DNA of 41,369 nucleotides from Streptomyces muensis (GTDB lineage: Bacteria > Actinomycetota > Actinomycetes > Streptomycetales > Streptomycetaceae). The stretch's first letter is position 1. Every line of letters starts with the position of its first letter. The translations under genes and the position numbers were made by a program. The stretch spans positions 1-41,369 of the forward strand of contig NZ_JAKEIP010000053.1 in the NCBI RefSeq assembly GCF_021474425.1, in the 5' to 3' direction. A model generated the notes under the pieces. The model made no database searches, was not told the DNA's origin, and was given only the letters and a program-made list of their open reading frames with translations. Shown one piece after another: positions 39,945 through 41,369 of the stretch.

Positions 39945-40766
39945 ATGCGGAACGGCGGAGTGCTCGGTGGACGCGGAGCGAGCGGAGTGCGCGGAGTGCG
40001 GCGTGCGACGGTCGCGAGGTCGGCCCTCGGATCCCTCCTGGCGGCCCTGACGACTTTGACGACGCTGACCGCTCTGGCGACCGCGACCCTGACCGCCTGC
40101 GGCGCCGGCGCCACGGAACACGGCAGTGGCGCGGACGTCGGCAAGGGTGCGCGCACGGGCCCGGCCACCACCACGGATCCGACGCGCATCCCGGGCGTCG
40201 GCGACCGATGGCAGCGGCACATCCCCGCGGACTCGCGGCAGGTCGTGGCGGTCTACGGCGACGGCAGGGACTCCCCGACGGCCACGGTCGTGCTCTACGC
40301 CAGACAGGGCTCCGCCTGGGACCGCGTCCGCAGCTGGCCCGCGCACAACGGCAAGAAAGGCTGGACGACCGACCACCACGAGGGCGACAACCGCAGTCCC
40401 GTGGGCGTGTTCACGCTGAGCGACGCGGGCGGCGTACGCAAGGACCCCGGGTCGAAGCTGCCGTACACACGGTCCCCGGGCTTCGCGGCGCCGCGCTGGT
40501 GGGCGAAGTCGTACTGGCACGACTTCGACTACGTCATCGCCATCGACTACAACCGGGTCAAGGGCACCCCGCCCAACGACCCCACCCGTCCCGAGGGCCA
40601 GGGCAAGGGCGGTGGCATCTGGCTGCACATGGACCACGGCAGTGGCACCTCGGCCTGCGTCAGCCTGTCCGAATCGGCGATGGCGTATCTGCTGCGCACG
40701 CTCGATCCGGATCGGCATCCCGTGGTGGTGATGGGGGACAGGGCCGACCTGAAACGCTCACGCTGA
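39945..40766 (+). CDS. L,D-transpeptidase-like (YkuD-type) lipoprotein
   Basis: 273 residues. The N-terminus is Arg-rich and hydrophobic and ends in a lipobox LTAC (49-52), so Cys52 is probably lipidated. The C-terminal domain has the YkuD-like catalytic site: His228 (WLHMDHG) and Cys238 (GSGTSACVSLS); the family pattern HxxxxxxxGxxxSxGC is partly changed, with Ala before Cys. It would cross-link or modify peptidoglycan, or act as a related hydrolase. The ATG at 39945 has no strong ribosome site. Divergent from the ABC operon; 51 bp before the PNGase A-like gene. Confidence 0.85.
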   Translation: MRNGGVLGGRGASGVRGVRRATVARSALGSLLAALTTLTTLTALATATLTACGAGATEHGSGADVGKGARTGPATTTDPTRIPGVGDRWQRHIPADSRQVVAVYGDGRDSPTATVVLYARQGSAWDRVRSWPAHNGKKGWTTDHHEGDNRSPVGVFTLSDAGGVRKDPGSKLPYTRSPGFAAPRWWAKSYWHDFDYVIAIDYNRVKGTPPNDPTRPEGQGKGGGIWLHMDHGSGTSACVSLSESAMAYLLRTLDPDRHPVVVMGDRADLKRSR

Positions 40767-40817
40767 CGCCGGAGGCCCCGTTGCGGCGGCGGCCCGACTC
40801 CCCGTAGAACACCGGCC

Positions 40818-41369
40818 ATGAAGAGCCGAATAGTCATGTCCATGCTCGCGGGGGCGACCCTCCTGGCGAGCTCGCTGTTGGGCGCGGCCCCCGCCCGATC
40901 GGCCGATGTGCCCGCCGAGTTCGGCACCGACTGGCACGACCCGATCACGGCCGCACCGCCGGTGACCAGGCCTTCCGGAAAGTCCTGCCAAGTCACAGTG
41001 GCCGAGGCGCAGTTCCGCGACTTCACCCCGTACAAGGGCGCCTACACCCCGCCCGACGGCTGCGGCGCGAGCTGGAGCAAGGTCGTGCTGCGGATGGACG
41101 GCAAGGTCAAGGGACGTCAGTTCGACCGCCTGGGTTACCTGCATGTCGGCGGGGTGGAGATCTTCCGTACGTCGACACCGGAGCCGTCACCCGACGGGAT
41201 CGAGTGGTCCGTCGAGAAGGACGTCACGCGGTACAGCGACACCTTCCGGCGCGCCCAGGACGTCGAGATGCTCATCGGGAACGTCGTCGACGACACCTAC
41301 ACCGGCGTCATCGACGTCAAGGTCACGCTGACCTTCTACGCCGGCCGCCCCGCCGCGAACGCCACCCAC
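40818..41369 (+). CDS. PNGase A-like secreted protein, 3' end outside window
   Basis: 184 codons visible. A Sec signal peptide (1 to about 29, ATLLASSLLGAAPARSAD) is followed by a region typical of peptide-N4-(N-acetyl-beta-glucosaminyl)asparagine amidase A: FGTDWHDP, PPVTRPSGKSC, VVLRMDGKVKGRQFDRLGYL, GGVEIFRTSTPEP and NVVDDTYTGV. Members release N-glycans from glycoproteins or peptides. The catalytic C-terminal half is not in the window. The ATG at 40818 has no strong ribosome site; TAGAAC lies 8 bases upstream. Confidence 0.85.
   Translation, partial: MKSRIVMSMLAGATLLASSLLGAAPARSADVPAEFGTDWHDPITAAPPVTRPSGKSCQVTVAEAQFRDFTPYKGAYTPPDGCGASWSKVVLRMDGKVKGRQFDRLGYLHVGGVEIFRTSTPEPSPDGIEWSVEKDVTRYSDTFRRAQDVEMLIGNVVDDTYTGVIDVKVTLTFYAGRPAANATH

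Overview
The window is high-GC actinobacterial DNA, almost certainly a Streptomyces chromosome. The evidence is the GC-rich third codon positions, GTG and TTG starts, two conservon (Cvn) operons, a Streptomyces-type xylose isomerase, SNF2/SWIM and Ski2-like helicases, and a near absence of TTA codons. From memory, and unchecked, the gene set resembles the S. coelicolor region holding xylA/xylB, the type B L31 gene and a paired ABC exporter. I recognised no insertion sequence, prophage, CRISPR array, tRNA or rRNA. The gene calls rest on reading translated frames, motifs and start sites; no database search was possible.

Left part (1-5629, minus strand). A six-gene conservon operon runs from a short membrane-anchored CvnA through a CvnB with two roadblock domains, a CvnC (DUF742) that carries a TTA codon, and a CvnD GTPase, to two cytochromes P450. 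The first P450 is of CYP157 type and lacks the ExxR motif. The second is canonical and runs off the window. The genes overlap or nearly touch, so one transcript is likely.

6002-14650. An aldehyde dehydrogenase lies downstream of a GAF-type regulator, which is itself coupled to a secreted peptidoglycan amidase. Next comes the xylose locus: a ROK repressor and xylulokinase on the minus strand, divergent from xylose isomerase. A small Pro-rich single-pass membrane protein follows.

14647-22961. This holds a SNF2 helicase with a SWIM zinc-finger partner, a tiny membrane protein, a secreted alpha/beta hydrolase of tannase/feruloyl esterase type, two uncharacterised proteins and a SAM methyltransferase.

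23105-29071 (mainly plus strand). A seven-helix MHYT sensor precedes a second conservon: a two-TM CvnA with a nitrate/nitrite-sensor-like extracytoplasmic domain, then CvnB, CvnC, and a CvnD whose G4 Asp is replaced. After an opposite-strand PPOX-fold oxidoreductase comes an extra stand-alone roadblock protein that closely resembles the CvnB.

29198-41369. This holds a Streptomyces-type protein with a repetitive tail, TesB thioesterase with a Ski2-like helicase, a membrane hydrolase-like protein, type B (zinc-free) L31, a DUF5709 protein, a non-coding stretch built on a duplicated unit of about 197 bp, a heterodimeric ABC exporter with one canonical and one degenerate ATP site, an L,D-transpeptidase-like lipoprotein, and the start of a PNGase A-like secreted protein.

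The most interesting material is the two unlike conservons with their odd members, the asymmetric ABC pair, and several non-coding repeats and palindromes.
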